Positions 20,731-30,253 of a stretch of DNA of 64,000 nucleotides are shown piece after piece. Every line of letters begins with the position of its first letter. The stretch's first letter is position 1. The stretch is from positions 62,001 to 126,000 of the forward strand of contig NZ_ANFM02000012.1 in NCBI RefSeq assembly GCF_000333895.2. The letters are read 5' to 3'. The DNA comes from Grimontia indica. Its GTDB lineage: Bacteria > Pseudomonadota > Gammaproteobacteria > Enterobacterales > Vibrionaceae. The notes below the pieces were generated by a model that saw only the letters and a program-made list of their open reading frames with translations, was not told the DNA's origin and did not search any database. Made by a program: the position numbers and the translations under genes.

Positions 20731-21135
20731 ATGGAAAAGAAACGACTTCATATCGCTGCAGGGATCATTTTGAACCCTGAAGCCAATGCGATTTTCATCA
20801 CCCAGCGTCCAGCTAAGGCTCACAAAGGCGGCTTTTGGGAATTTGCCGGTGGTAAAGTCGAAGACGGCGAATCTGCTCTGGAAGCGGTTAAGCGAGAGCT
20901 TGAAGAAGAAGTGGGGATTACCGCTAAGACTATTGAGCCGTTTATTTCACTGGCGCATGACTATCCAGACAAAGCGTTGGCTTTCGATTTCTTTCTTGTC
21001 AGAGAGTTTGATGGCGAACCGTTTGGTAAAGAAGGTCAACCAGGGGAATGGGTGGCTATCAGCGAGCTAGCAAACTACACCTTCCCCGAAGCAAATGATC
21101 CGGTGCTAGACAAAATCCGCGAGATACTGGGTTGA
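20731..21135 (+). CDS. mutT: 8-oxo-dGTP diphosphatase MutT
   Basis: A 134-residue Nudix hydrolase that removes 8-oxo-dGTP from the nucleotide pool. The Nudix box GX5EX7REUXEEXGU occupies residues 41-63 (GKVEDGESAL ... RELEEEVGI). The N-terminal strand KRLHIAAGIIL and the WEFAGGK block are typical of MutT. It is the usual downstream neighbour of secA in enterobacteria and Vibrio. A GGAAGTGAG Shine-Dalgarno precedes the ATG, but there is no room for a promoter between the upstream terminator and the gene, so it is probably expressed by read-through. Confidence 0.95.
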   Translation: MEKKRLHIAAGIILNPEANAIFITQRPAKAHKGGFWEFAGGKVEDGESALEAVKRELEEEVGITAKTIEPFISLAHDYPDKALAFDFFLVREFDGEPFGKEGQPGEWVAISELANYTFPEANDPVLDKIREILG

Positions 21136-21158
21136 ATGTTTTAGTGTGGAAAATGGGC

Positions 21159-21203
21159 TCCTAGGACCTAGGACCTAGGACCTAGGACCTAGGACCTAGG
21201 TCC
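21159..21203. repeat. Tandem array of the 7-bp unit CTAGGAC
   Basis: Five perfect consecutive CTAGGAC units run from 21161 to 21195 and are followed by a partial unit CTAGG (21196-21200) and TCC. The array contains six CTAGG words, and CCTAGG is a palindrome. The 3' end GGACCTAGGTCC is a perfect 12-nt palindrome. The array fills the 83-bp gap between the convergent mutT and yacG, where no ordinary terminator is visible. Confidence 0.95.
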
Positions 21204-21218
21204 TTAGAAACCTGATCT

Positions 21219-21416
21219 TTAGTTATCTTCTGACCAGCCGTCACTGTCAGACATATCCGGTGCACCGGCAATACGCTTTTCTTCATCGGCCCATTCGCCA
21301 AGATCAATCAGTTGGCATTTCTTGCTGCAAAACGGACGAAATGGGCTGACATCGCCCCAAACCACAGGAATACCACATTGTGGGCAATTGACGATGGTTG
21401 GCTTTTCTTGACTCAC
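21219..21416 (-). CDS. yacG: DNA gyrase inhibitor YacG (zinc protein)
   Basis: A 65-residue zinc-binding protein. The four cysteines are in CPQCG and [18 protein letters not shown]. In E. coli YacG binds GyrB and blocks gyrase binding to DNA (established knowledge). I chose GTG at 21416 because GAGG lies five bases upstream and the resulting length equals the E. coli protein. The frame is open to a TTG at 21437, which would overlap zapD by seven bases. It is the last gene of the pil-coaE-zapD operon. Confidence 0.93.
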   Translation of the reverse strand: MSQEKPTIVNCPQCGIPVVWGDVSPFRPFCSKKCQLIDLGEWADEEKRIAGAPDMSDSDGWSEDN

Positions 21417-21430
21417 AAAAACCTCATTAA

Positions 21431-22171
21431 TTAACAAACTGCCAGAGATAAAGCCATCATGTCTGGGACAGGCTGACTCTCATCAAATGGCATAAAACGG
21501 ATGGCAAAGCGCGACTTATGGCCGGATACCAGCGGAAAAGCATTGTATTCGGTAGAGACTTGAATGCGCAGTAAATTCGCCCCTTCTACATCCTGCTGAT
21601 AAAACCCATTCACCACCGTACATGGCTGAAGACCTGCACTGCCGCGGGTCAGACGCAGCCAAAAGCTTAGCGCGTTATCCAGCGGAGCCAGAGTCTGCTT
21701 CCATTGCTCCGCATTAGATTGCTTGTGTGCCAGCGGCAGATTCAGCCAGTGGTGCAGAGACGGCAAATCAAAACTGCAGGTACCACCAGGAATGGAAAAG
21801 CGCTGGCGGATAGATGACAGAAACTTATCTTCACGAAGCTTCTGGCCAAGGCGCGAACCCTGCAGCAATGTTTGCTGGATCTGGCGGCTTTCAAGTAGCA
21901 ACGCTTTTAGTTGTTCAGTATCGACATTCGGGACGTCGAGCCAAGTTTCTAGCTTGGCGCGCTGTTTCTCTAAATCCTTGGCAAGGTCGCCCTTTACCTG
22001 TACCTGCTCAAGAATCTCAACCAAGTCGAACAGGCTGCGAAAAAAGACGCGCCACTGGCCGTCATCAGTCAGCGTGGAAGATTGGTTGATTTGATCGAGA
22101 AGGTACTCAAGACGCAGGTATACACGAACCTGCTCAGTCAGGGGATGCTCGTAAAGGGTGTCACTGCTCAT
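21431..22171 (-). CDS. zapD: Cell division protein ZapD
   Basis: A 246-residue cytoplasmic protein that bundles FtsZ protofilaments through the FtsZ C-terminal peptide. It begins with the family-typical [20 protein letters not shown] and is almost the same length as E. coli ZapD (247). An alpha-helical N-terminal half is followed by a beta-rich C-terminal half. It sits 12 bases after coaE and directly before yacG, the conserved coaE-zapD-yacG order. Confidence 0.95.
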   Translation of the reverse strand: MSSDTLYEHPLTEQVRVYLRLEYLLDQINQSSTLTDDGQWRVFFRSLFDLVEILEQVQVKGDLAKDLEKQRAKLETWLDVPNVDTEQLKALLLESRQIQQTLLQGSRLGQKLREDKFLSSIRQRFSIPGGTCSFDLPSLHHWLNLPLAHKQSNAEQWKQTLAPLDNALSFWLRLTRGSAGLQPCTVVNGFYQQDVEGANLLRIQVSTEYNAFPLVSGHKSRFAIRFMPFDESQPVPDMMALSLAVC

Positions 22172-22183
22172 CTTGCTTCCCGT

Positions 22184-22783
22184 TTATTGCGCCGCCAGAG
22201 CGAGATACTGGTGGTGCAGTGTTTCAATCTGTTCTGACAACGGTTTGCTGTCATTTTCATTAAAGATGATATCGTCAGCTGCTTCGAGTCGCTGTTGACG
22301 AGTAGCCTGCGCGGCGAGGATATTTTTGACCTGCTCTTCTGGCACTTGGTCCCGTTGGGTGGTCCGGGTCACCTGCGTGGCTTCGCTGACATCGACAACC
22401 AGTACACGCTGGCAAAGTGATTGAAGACCGTTTTCCACTAAAAGGGGAATGACCAGCAGGCAATATGGTGACTTGGCCTGAGCGGTTTGGGTCATCATCT
22501 CTTGTCTGATTTTGGGATGCAACAGACCATTGAGCCATTCCTTGTCTTCTGGATGAGAGAAAACATGCCCGCGCAGTGCACCTCGGTTCAGCGTGCCGTC
22601 GTCATTGAGCATGGAAGCGCCAAACTTCTCTGAAATGGCTTTCAAGCCTTCAGAGCCAGGTTCAACCACTTGTCTGGCAATCACATCGGCATCAATCACT
22701 TCAATGCCTTTTTCCGCGAACAGGTTGGCAACCGTGGTTTTTCCACTACCAATGCCGCCTGTGACGCCTACCACGTATGCCAT
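22184..22783 (-). CDS. coaE: Dephospho-CoA kinase CoaE
   Basis: A 199-residue P-loop kinase for the last step of coenzyme A synthesis. The N-terminal Walker A is GVTGGIGSGKTTVANLF. The block EVIDADVIARQVVEPG is the DxD-type substrate region typical of CoaE. It starts three bases after the end of pilD, so it is probably transcribed from the pilus operon. Length is normal for the family. Confidence 0.97.
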   Translation of the reverse strand: MAYVVGVTGGIGSGKTTVANLFAEKGIEVIDADVIARQVVEPGSEGLKAISEKFGASMLNDDGTLNRGALRGHVFSHPEDKEWLNGLLHPKIRQEMMTQTAQAKSPYCLLVIPLLVENGLQSLCQRVLVVDVSEATQVTRTTQRDQVPEEQVKNILAAQATRQQRLEAADDIIFNENDSKPLSEQIETLHHQYLALAAQ

Positions 22784-22786
22784 GAA

Positions 22787-23656
22787 TCAGTAACCCAGAT
22801 AAGAAGTTAAGTACCAGTCGATGATCTTATTGCCCCAGAGTAAACTGATCCACCCCGCAATCGCGAGATAAGGGCCAAATGAGAAAGGTGTTTCTTTTCC
22901 GGTGCCTTTGACACGCATCATAATGATGCCGCCAATGGCGCCGACAAACGAGGCCATCAGCACCACCATCGGCAGCGCTTGCCAGCCAAGCCAGGCGCCA
23001 AGAGCCGCTAATAGCTTAAAGTCACCATATCCCATTCCTTCCTTGCCTGTCAGGATCTTAAACAGTTGGAATACAGTCCAAAGAGAGAGATAACCCGCCA
23101 TCGCACCGATAACGGCATCTTGCAGCGACACCGGAGAAACGCCAACAAGCGCGAGCAAAAGACCTGCCCACATCAGAGGAAGTGTCATTTGATCCGGCAG
23201 CAGCATGGTGTCGAGGTCGATAAAGCAAAGGGCGACAAGTGTGAAAGTCGCGCCAATTACTGCTAATGACCAATACCCAGTCAAGGTGAATGCCACAAAA
23301 CCTGAAAGGACCGCTGTCAGGATTTCGATAAGAGGGTAGCGAACGCTGATTCTAGTTTTGCATGAGCGGCATTTACCGCCAAGGATCAGCCAGCTCAACA
23401 CAGGAATGTTGTCGATAGCGCGAACCGGCGCTTGGCAAGAAGGGCAATGAGAGCGTGGCAAGCTCAGGTTGAAGATGTCGCTTTCCTTTGGAGCCGGCAT
23501 GTCATCAGGAAAGCACTCATGGCACTCCTGCCGCCACTGGCTTTCCATCATTTTGGGAAAGCGGTAAATCACCACATTGAGAAAACTGCCCACGATCAGG
23601 CCAAACAGCGAGGCGAGAAAAACATACAGACCTTGGGAGTCAAAAAGCCAGTCCAT
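22787..23656 (-). CDS. pilD: Prepilin peptidase / N-methyltransferase PilD
   Basis: A 289-residue inner-membrane aspartyl protease that cleaves type IV prepilins and type II pseudopilins and methylates the new N-terminus. The cytoplasmic zinc-binding loop has CHEC, then CPSC and CRSC. The two catalytic aspartates are in [10 protein letters not shown] and in the [12 protein letters not shown] motif. About seven further membrane segments follow. ATG at 23656 has an AGGA upstream; a TTG one codon earlier is the alternative. It is separated from pilC by a 157-bp gap that holds a short hairpin repeat. Confidence 0.96.
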   Translation of the reverse strand: MDWLFDSQGLYVFLASLFGLIVGSFLNVVIYRFPKMMESQWRQECHECFPDDMPAPKESDIFNLSLPRSHCPSCQAPVRAIDNIPVLSWLILGGKCRSCKTRISVRYPLIEILTAVLSGFVAFTLTGYWSLAVIGATFTLVALCFIDLDTMLLPDQMTLPLMWAGLLLALVGVSPVSLQDAVIGAMAGYLSLWTVFQLFKILTGKEGMGYGDFKLLAALGAWLGWQALPMVVLMASFVGAIGGIIMMRVKGTGKETPFSFGPYLAIAGWISLLWGNKIIDWYLTSYLGY

Positions 23657-23680
23657 CAATCAATCCTGTGTAAACGGTGG

Positions 23681-23732
23681 TAGGGTCTGTTGAGCTTTGG
23701 TGGTTGACCATCATTAAAGGTCAACAGACCCT
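23681..23732. repeat. Short hairpin repeat, ends like the element at 20.4 kb
   Basis: The left arm AGGGTCTGTTGAGCTTT (23682-23698) and the right arm (23716-23732) are inverted with one mismatch. The outer bases TAGGGTCTGTTGA resemble TAGGGGCTGTTGA of the 269-bp element. A shorter inner pair, GTTGACC/GGTCAAC, offers an alternative fold. It lies between pilC and pilD in their transcript and could fold in RNA. It is read as a reduced relative of the larger element; this relation is inferred from the shared ends only. Confidence 0.65.
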
Positions 23733-23813
23733 GGGTATGATAACGACTTGTGCCGCTTCGCTCCATGTGAAATGAAGCAGTTAGCGGCACAAAACAGAGA
23801 AGGGTCGGAGGCG

Positions 23814-25037
23814 TTAGCCCATCACACTCATTAGATTGAACATCGGAAGATACATCGCCACCACCAGTGAGCCGATAAGCAGGCCCAAAGTGACAATGAT
23901 CATCGGCTCGAGAATCTTACCGAGATTGTCGACCGTGTTATCGACGTCGGCCTCATAGATGCCGGCAACCTTGTTCAACATGTCATCTAGCGCACCAGAC
24001 TCTTCTCCGATCATCACCATCTGGATCATCATGTCCGGGAACTCTCCGGTTTCCTTGATGGAGCGGTGAAGAGGGCGGCCACCAGACGTTTGCTTGTGCA
24101 CTTCTTCGATAACCATTTTAAAGTGGCTGTTATTGGCCGTTTTCCCTGCGGCAGACAAGCCATTGAGGAGAGGAATACCTGCACTGAAGGTGGTCGCCAA
24201 CGTACGGGTAAAACGAGAAATGGTGGCTTTGGTTAATACATCCCCAATCACAGGAATATGCAGTGAGAACTTGCTGACTTTCAGCCGGAAACTGTAGCTT
24301 TTGTTCACGCAGCCTTTGAAGGCGGCAACAACCAGAATGAGTACAACCAGCATATAAAGCCCGTAGTCCCGAATCGCATCTGATACGTTTAACACCTTTT
24401 GGGTAAACCAAGGGAGTTCTGCCCCGAAAGAAGAAAACACATCTTTGAAAGTTGGGATCACGAAGATCAGCATGCCGATGGTCACGGCTATGGCGATAAC
24501 GCAGACTATCGAAGGATAGATCATCGCTTTAACCACTTTCGCCCTCGTTTCCTCGCTCTTCTCGCGATAGACACAAATGCGCGCAAAGATTTGCTCCAAT
24601 CGACCGGTTTGTTCACCGGTAGCAACTAAATCGCAGTAAAACTGGTCAAACAGAGGTGAGCTCGCTTTCATCGATTGCGCCAGTGAGGAGCCCGCTTCAA
24701 TGTGGCTGTAAATCTGGCTGATGATCAGCTTCATTTCCGCTTTCTTCGCGCTGGCTTTTAGCAGTCTCAGCGTTTCTCCCAGTGGCACACCCGCTTCCAG
24801 CATGGTTGCCATTTGGCGCGAAAACAGGGTGATATCTTTCGCCGTCGCCGAGTTTCTGCGTCGAACCCAAGAGGACGGAGAGCGTTTTTTAATTTTCTCC
24901 AAGCGGATGTGTTGCTCCTGGAGGGATTGTCTGGCCTCCTGCTCTGAAAATGCCAGCGTTTGACCTTTTACTTTGGCGCCTTTGGAGGTGACGCCGCGCC
25001 ACTGATAAGAGAAAAGTTTATTGGGACTGGTGGCCAT
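23814..25037 (-). CDS. pilC: Type IV pilus inner-membrane platform protein PilC
   Basis: A 407-residue GspF/PilC family protein. Two T2SSF domains each carry the family pattern (SRQMATMLEAGVPLGETLRL in the first; SRFTRTLATTFSAGIPLLNG in the second). There are three membrane segments, around residues 170-195, 220-240 and near the C-terminus (IIVTLGLLIGSLVVAMYLPM). It anchors the pilus base and works with the ATPase PilB. It lies 11 bases after pilB. Confidence 0.96.
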   Translation of the reverse strand: MATSPNKLFSYQWRGVTSKGAKVKGQTLAFSEQEARQSLQEQHIRLEKIKKRSPSSWVRRRNSATAKDITLFSRQMATMLEAGVPLGETLRLLKASAKKAEMKLIISQIYSHIEAGSSLAQSMKASSPLFDQFYCDLVATGEQTGRLEQIFARICVYREKSEETRAKVVKAMIYPSIVCVIAIAVTIGMLIFVIPTFKDVFSSFGAELPWFTQKVLNVSDAIRDYGLYMLVVLILVVAAFKGCVNKSYSFRLKVSKFSLHIPVIGDVLTKATISRFTRTLATTFSAGIPLLNGLSAAGKTANNSHFKMVIEEVHKQTSGGRPLHRSIKETGEFPDMMIQMVMIGEESGALDDMLNKVAGIYEADVDNTVDNLGKILEPMIIVTLGLLIGSLVVAMYLPMFNLMSVMG

Positions 25038-25048
25038 GATATTTCCTT

Positions 25049-26743
25049 TTAAAGACTGATCACGCGTTGCAGTTCTGCAAGGCTGGTGATGCCTTCATTG
25101 AGTTTTTCGATGCCGGATAATTGCAGCGTTAACATGCCATTGCCCATGGCAAGGGTTTCTATGCGGGAAGCTGACGCGCCGTTACCAATCGCTTCTGCCA
25201 ATTCCCTGCTGACTGGCATCACTTCGTAAATACCGACGCGGCCAAGATAGCCATGGTTGCAGTGATTGCACCCTTCCGGTGAGGCTTGATAAACCAGCTC
25301 AGGTTTGAGCGATGGGTAGTGTTGGGTAAGCGCTGTCAGGTGATGGTCATCGGCGTCATGTGGCACTTTACAATGTGGGCAAAGTCGACGCCCTAAGCGT
25401 TGGGCGATAATCAAGGTGAGTGAAGCGGCAAGGTTGTAGGCAGCAACGCCCATATTTGCCAAACGGGTGACACTTTCCGCCGCTGAATTAGTGTGCAAAG
25501 TCGACAATACCAAGTGACCAGTTTGTGCAGCCTTGATACCGATTTCTGCGGTTTCCAAATCACGGATCTCGCCGACCATCACCACATCTGGATCCTGACG
25601 GAGAAAGGCGCGTAACGCTTTGGCAAAATCCAACCCGATATCGTTGTTGATGTTGACCTGATTGATCCCGGGCAGGTTGATTTCAACCGGGTCTTCAGCG
25701 GTAGAGATATTGCGATCAGCGGTATTGAGATACTTCAGGCCGGTATACAAAGAGACGGTTTTCCCGCTCCCTGTAGGGCCTGTCATCAAGATCATCCCTT
25801 GCGGGCGATTCAGCGCATTCAGATAATCTTGTTTTTGTTGCGCACTATAACCGAGAGAGTTGATATCTAACGCCACACTGCCACCATCCAAAATCCGCAA
25901 CACCACCTTTTCGCCCCAGAGCGTAGGTAGGGTAGAAACGCGCATATCGATGGACTTATCTTCGGAAAGGTTCAGCTTTATCCGTCCGTCTTGTGGAAGA
26001 CGACGCTCAGCGATATTCAGCTTGGCGATGATTTTTAACCGTGTCGAAAGTCGCCGCGAAATACCGGCTGGTGGGGTGCTGTGGGTTTGCAAAATGCCGT
26101 CTAAACGGAAACGGATTTGGTAGCTTTGCTCGAAAGGTTCGAAGTGGATATCGGAAGCTTGTTTACGGACAGCATCCATCAAAACTTGTTGGATATAGCG
26201 ACTGACAGGTGCATCGTCAGAAAACAGGTCTTCGTTTTCAGCAATGTCGTCGATGCTGTTACTCAGCGCCTCTAGTTCAGAGTCTGTGACGCTGTTGGTC
26301 CGAATTCTCTCCGCGACATTCTTACCATAAAGCCGTCGGATTGCCCCTTCAATTTGGGCATGTTCCAACAGTACGGGATTAACTGAATAACCTGTGGCGA
26401 ACTGGAAATCATCCTGAATATCAATACGGGTGGGGTCACTAATTCCTAACAGCAGTTGCTGGTTGCGCATTTCTAGCGGAATGCACTGGGAAGAGAGCAC
26501 CAAGTCTTTTTGATTCAGTGTCGCGTTAGTGGCTTCCCAGGAAAACTGCTTAATGTCCTGTAAAGTTTCGCCAAAAATTTCAGAAACGGCTTTGGCTAGT
26601 TCTTCGCTTGATAGGATTTTTAAAGCAAGCAAAGCCGAAGGTGTGCTTACACCTTCGGCTTCTATCTTTGCTGTGACATCTTGCTCTTGCGCAGGGGAAA
26701 GGTATTTTGCCCTACGCAGAGTTACAGCAAGGTTTTGAAGCAT
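25049..26743 (-). CDS. pilB: Type IV pilus assembly ATPase PilB
   Basis: A 564-residue secretion ATPase that powers pilus extension. An N-terminal MshEN/GspE-type domain precedes the ATPase core: Walker A GPTGSGKTVSLY, Asp box GEIRDLETAEIG, and His box LSTLHTNSAAESV. The zinc-binding tetracysteine is CPHC with CNHC before GYLGRVGIYEV. No retraction ATPase (pilT) is nearby, as is usual, since pilTU sit elsewhere. The gene begins four bases after the pilA stop. Confidence 0.96.
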   Translation of the reverse strand: MLQNLAVTLRRAKYLSPAQEQDVTAKIEAEGVSTPSALLALKILSSEELAKAVSEIFGETLQDIKQFSWEATNATLNQKDLVLSSQCIPLEMRNQQLLLGISDPTRIDIQDDFQFATGYSVNPVLLEHAQIEGAIRRLYGKNVAERIRTNSVTDSELEALSNSIDDIAENEDLFSDDAPVSRYIQQVLMDAVRKQASDIHFEPFEQSYQIRFRLDGILQTHSTPPAGISRRLSTRLKIIAKLNIAERRLPQDGRIKLNLSEDKSIDMRVSTLPTLWGEKVVLRILDGGSVALDINSLGYSAQQKQDYLNALNRPQGMILMTGPTGSGKTVSLYTGLKYLNTADRNISTAEDPVEINLPGINQVNINNDIGLDFAKALRAFLRQDPDVVMVGEIRDLETAEIGIKAAQTGHLVLSTLHTNSAAESVTRLANMGVAAYNLAASLTLIIAQRLGRRLCPHCKVPHDADDHHLTALTQHYPSLKPELVYQASPEGCNHCNHGYLGRVGIYEVMPVSRELAEAIGNGASASRIETLAMGNGMLTLQLSGIEKLNEGITSLAELQRVISL

Positions 26744-26747
26744 ATGA

Positions 26748-27203
26748 TTATTTTGGTGTCCCAGCGGTACAACTTTTCAGGTCTTCAACGCCAGTATTGT
26801 GAACGCATTTCCAACCAGTAGCAGATTTTTCGTATTGTACTTCTGTACCATTTAGAGAGGTATTTGAACCAAACTCAAGGGTAATAGTTCCTCCTGTGAG
26901 TTTTGCGTCGTCACCTGTTCCAGTTGTTACTTGAGCAAGCTCTAAGGTTCCAAGCGCAGTCATATCAGTTGCAGCACCTAGTGCATTCCAATTAGCCGTG
27001 TCGTTTGTTGGGAAAGTATTTTCCTGAGTGTACAAGTCAATGTTTGTTAGCAGTGACTTAAGTGTCGCAACGCCAGCAGTAGCATCTGATTTCTTCGTGT
27101 AGCTCTCATAGGCTGGTACAGCGATTGCTGTCAGTGCGCCAATAATCGCTACCACAATCAGAAGCTCAATTAAGCTAAAACCCTTTTGCTTTTTCATGTC
27201 CAT
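26748..27203 (-). CDS. pilA: Type IV major pilin PilA
   Basis: A 151-residue type IVa prepilin. The short leader ends KKQKG, with cleavage before FSLIELLIVVAIIGALTAIA, the hydrophobic N-terminal helix; Glu5 of the mature protein is present. Near the C-terminus two cysteines (WKC ... KSC) can close the disulfide-bonded loop. The 3' half is visibly more AT-rich and less codon-biased than its neighbours, as often seen for the surface-exposed part of pilins. Two ATGs (27203 and 27197) are possible. It is the first gene of pilABCD. Confidence 0.95.
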   Translation of the reverse strand: MDMKKQKGFSLIELLIVVAIIGALTAIAVPAYESYTKKSDATAGVATLKSLLTNIDLYTQENTFPTNDTANWNALGAATDMTALGTLELAQVTTGTGDDAKLTGGTITLEFGSNTSLNGTEVQYEKSATGWKCVHNTGVEDLKSCTAGTPK

Positions 27204-27365
27204 TACTCTCCGATTAATTCATATACGCAACTGTGCGCTTAAAGTGGTTCCAAGATACGGCGGATGGAGAGGGGAAAACAGCAGATAAAATTCGGGTTTC
27301 GAGTGGTGGATTGTCTTTTCTGTAATTGACCTGTTAATCAATTACTTTAATGTGAAGCGCGAAAT

Positions 27366-27393
27366 AAAAAAGCAGGCGTTATGCCTGCTTTTA
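27366..27393. terminator. Terminator between nadC and pilA
   Basis: AAAAGCAGGC (27368-27377) and GCCTGCTTTT (27383-27392) form a perfect 10-bp stem with a GTTAT loop. Read on the minus strand it is followed by a run of six U and so terminates nadC before the pilABCD operon. Confidence 0.88.
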
Positions 27394-27419
27394 TCAATTA
27401 ATGTTTTGATATTAATAAG

Positions 27420-28478
<1,059 letters not shown>

Positions 28479-28529
28479 TTAAAATAGTCAAAGACCTGTT
28501 TCTTGTTTGCTGTTTTTGGCGAGTTTTCA

Positions 28530-29072
28530 ATGTTAACCATCACCAATCATTTGTTGGATAGTGCCAGTTATGTTCCTTCACCTCACTTTAACGAGCGCCC
28601 GGTCGAGGAAGACATTTCGCTGCTGGTGGTACATAACATCAGCTTGCCGCCGGGTGAATTTGGTGGGAGCTATATCGAAGATTTCTTTCAGGGAAAACTC
28701 ACCTCTACAGCGCATCCCTTCTTTGATGAAATCCGCAATGTTCAGGTCTCAGCCCATTGCCTGATAAAACGTGATGGCAGGGTGGTGCAATTTGTTCCTT
28801 TCAATCAACGAGCTTGGCATGCTGGGGTGTCATCATTTGAAGGCCGTGAGCAGTGCAATGATTTTTCGATTGGTATTGAGCTTGAAGGGACAGATGACTT
28901 GCCATACACAGAAGCGCAGTACGTTTCATTAGCGGATATATCTCGCGCCATCATGAAGCACTATCCCGCAATTACTCCTGAGCGTATTTCTGGCCATGAG
29001 AACATTGCACCAGGAAGAAAAACCGACCCCGGTCAGGCATTTCATTGGAAGAAGTTTAAAGCGCTCCTCTAG
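28530..29072 (+). CDS. ampD: 1,6-anhydro-MurNAc-L-alanine amidase AmpD
   Basis: A 180-residue cytoplasmic zinc amidase (amidase_2) that recycles anhydro-muropeptides and thereby keeps AmpR-controlled beta-lactamase low where that system exists. Zinc ligands His35 (LLVVHNISLPPG), His156 (SGHENIAPGRKTDPG) and Asp166 are in place. The start at 28530 gives the family length; an in-frame TTG at 28503 would add nine unrelated residues. No obvious terminator follows. Confidence 0.96.
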   Translation: MLTITNHLLDSASYVPSPHFNERPVEEDISLLVVHNISLPPGEFGGSYIEDFFQGKLTSTAHPFFDEIRNVQVSAHCLIKRDGRVVQFVPFNQRAWHAGVSSFEGREQCNDFSIGIELEGTDDLPYTEAQYVSLADISRAIMKHYPAITPERISGHENIAPGRKTDPGQAFHWKKFKALL

Positions 29073-29382
29073 GTCAAAAAGTGGGGGGAATGTGCGTAAA
29101 GGTGTGTTGACGATTTGCTACACCACCTGAAACGACTTTGAGACTGAGCGCACAGAATTCCAACCGTGACCAAAATAATTGGTCTGACCATTACATCTCC
29201 ATTGATTAATAAATGCGCGACATCTAATTGTAACTTCTATGACTTAAATCAAGTTTACGGTGGACACTAAAGCCGCATTCTGGTAACTTTTTATGTGTTT
29301 GGTAATTGGTCTTACCAATTTACAAGGCCAGGAAATGGGATAGGACGCGCAGGAACTCCGGCGCCAAATAAATAATAAAACG
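29073..29382 (+). promoter_or_regulatory. pdhR upstream region with two PdhR-type operators
   Basis: The 310-bp gap has no gene. Two sites fit the PdhR consensus ATTGGTnnnACCAAT: ATTGGTCTGACCATT at 29178-29192 (one arm imperfect) and ATTGGTCTTACCAAT at 29305-29319 (perfect). They are 127 bp apart centre to centre, and the second lies 64 bp before the pdhR ATG. Autorepression of pdhR-aceEF-lpd relieved by pyruvate is established for E. coli and is inferred here. No clear -10/-35 pair could be assigned. Confidence 0.75.
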
Positions 29383-30156
29383 ATGGCTATACAACGGATT
29401 CGTCAACCCAAACTATCTGACGTTATTGAGAAAGAGCTTGAAAGCCTAATTCTGGAAGGAACCCTCTCGCCTGGGCAAAAACTGCCGCCAGAGCGCGAGT
29501 TGGCGAAGCAATTTGATGTTTCCCGCCCCTCCGTCCGAGAAGCGATTCAGCGATTAGAAGCCAAAAAACTCCTTAATAGAAAACAAGGTGGTGGCACCTT
29601 TGTGAGTGAGCGCTTGTGGCAGCGTTTCTCCGAGCCTTTGATTGGCCTTCTGGCTGACCACCCTGAAAGCCAGCTTGATTTGCTGGAATCCCGTCATGCG
29701 CTGGAAGGTATCTCCTCGTATTTCGCTGCGTTACGTGGAACTGATGAAGATTTAAAGCGAGTGTGTGCATGCCACGACAGCATTCGCGAAGCCCAGCAGC
29801 TTGGTGATTTAAAAGCCGAAGCCGCCGCCGTTATGAAATACCTGATTGCCGTTACCGAGGCATCACATAACGTGGTTCTACTGCATATCATGCGCAGTCT
29901 GGCGCCATTGCTGGAGCAAAACATTTTGCAAAACTTTGAGTTACTGAACCGACGTGAAGATGTCGTCGCGAAAGTAACCAAGCACAGAGCCAATATTGTT
30001 CAGGCGATTACCGCTGGTGAGCCGGAAAAAGCCCGCCAGGCATCGCATGCACATTTGGCCTTTATCGAGGAAACCCTGCTGGATCTGGGCCGTGAGGAGA
30101 GTCGAATTGAACGTTCTCTTCGCCGGATACAGCAACGCAAGGACGAGTTGGAATAG
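29383..30156 (+). CDS. pdhR: Pyruvate-responsive repressor PdhR
   Basis: A 257-residue GntR-family (FadR subfamily) regulator. The winged helix-turn-helix is at about residues 10-75, with [20 protein letters not shown]; an all-helical FCD ligand-binding domain follows. In E. coli PdhR senses pyruvate and represses the pdh operon and other genes. Here it lies directly upstream of aceE and has matching operators before it. A small hairpin lies between pdhR and aceE. Confidence 0.95.
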   Translation: MAIQRIRQPKLSDVIEKELESLILEGTLSPGQKLPPERELAKQFDVSRPSVREAIQRLEAKKLLNRKQGGGTFVSERLWQRFSEPLIGLLADHPESQLDLLESRHALEGISSYFAALRGTDEDLKRVCACHDSIREAQQLGDLKAEAAAVMKYLIAVTEASHNVVLLHIMRSLAPLLEQNILQNFELLNRREDVVAKVTKHRANIVQAITAGEPEKARQASHAHLAFIEETLLDLGREESRIERSLRRIQQRKDELE

Positions 30157-30162
30157 CGGATC

Positions 30163-30200
30163 CCGACAGCTTTGAGGAGTTGTCAGGAACCGTTTTTTTC
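30163..30200 (+). terminator. Possible attenuator between pdhR and aceE
   Basis: GACAGCT (30165-30171) and AGTTGTC (30178-30184) form a 7-bp stem with one G-U pair and a TTGAGG loop; a run of seven T begins eight bases later (30193-30199). The spacing is too long for an efficient terminator, but partial attenuation between the repressor gene and the enzyme genes is possible. Confidence 0.3.
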
Positions 30201-30253
30201 AGCTGCGACAACATTAGTTTTGTACGAGTCAATCAACGAAAGGATAGATCGCC

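Noticed and set aside
29095-29130. Possible terminator after ampD (AGGTG/CACCT)
   Set aside because: Only five consistent pairs and no U-tract; not better than chance.
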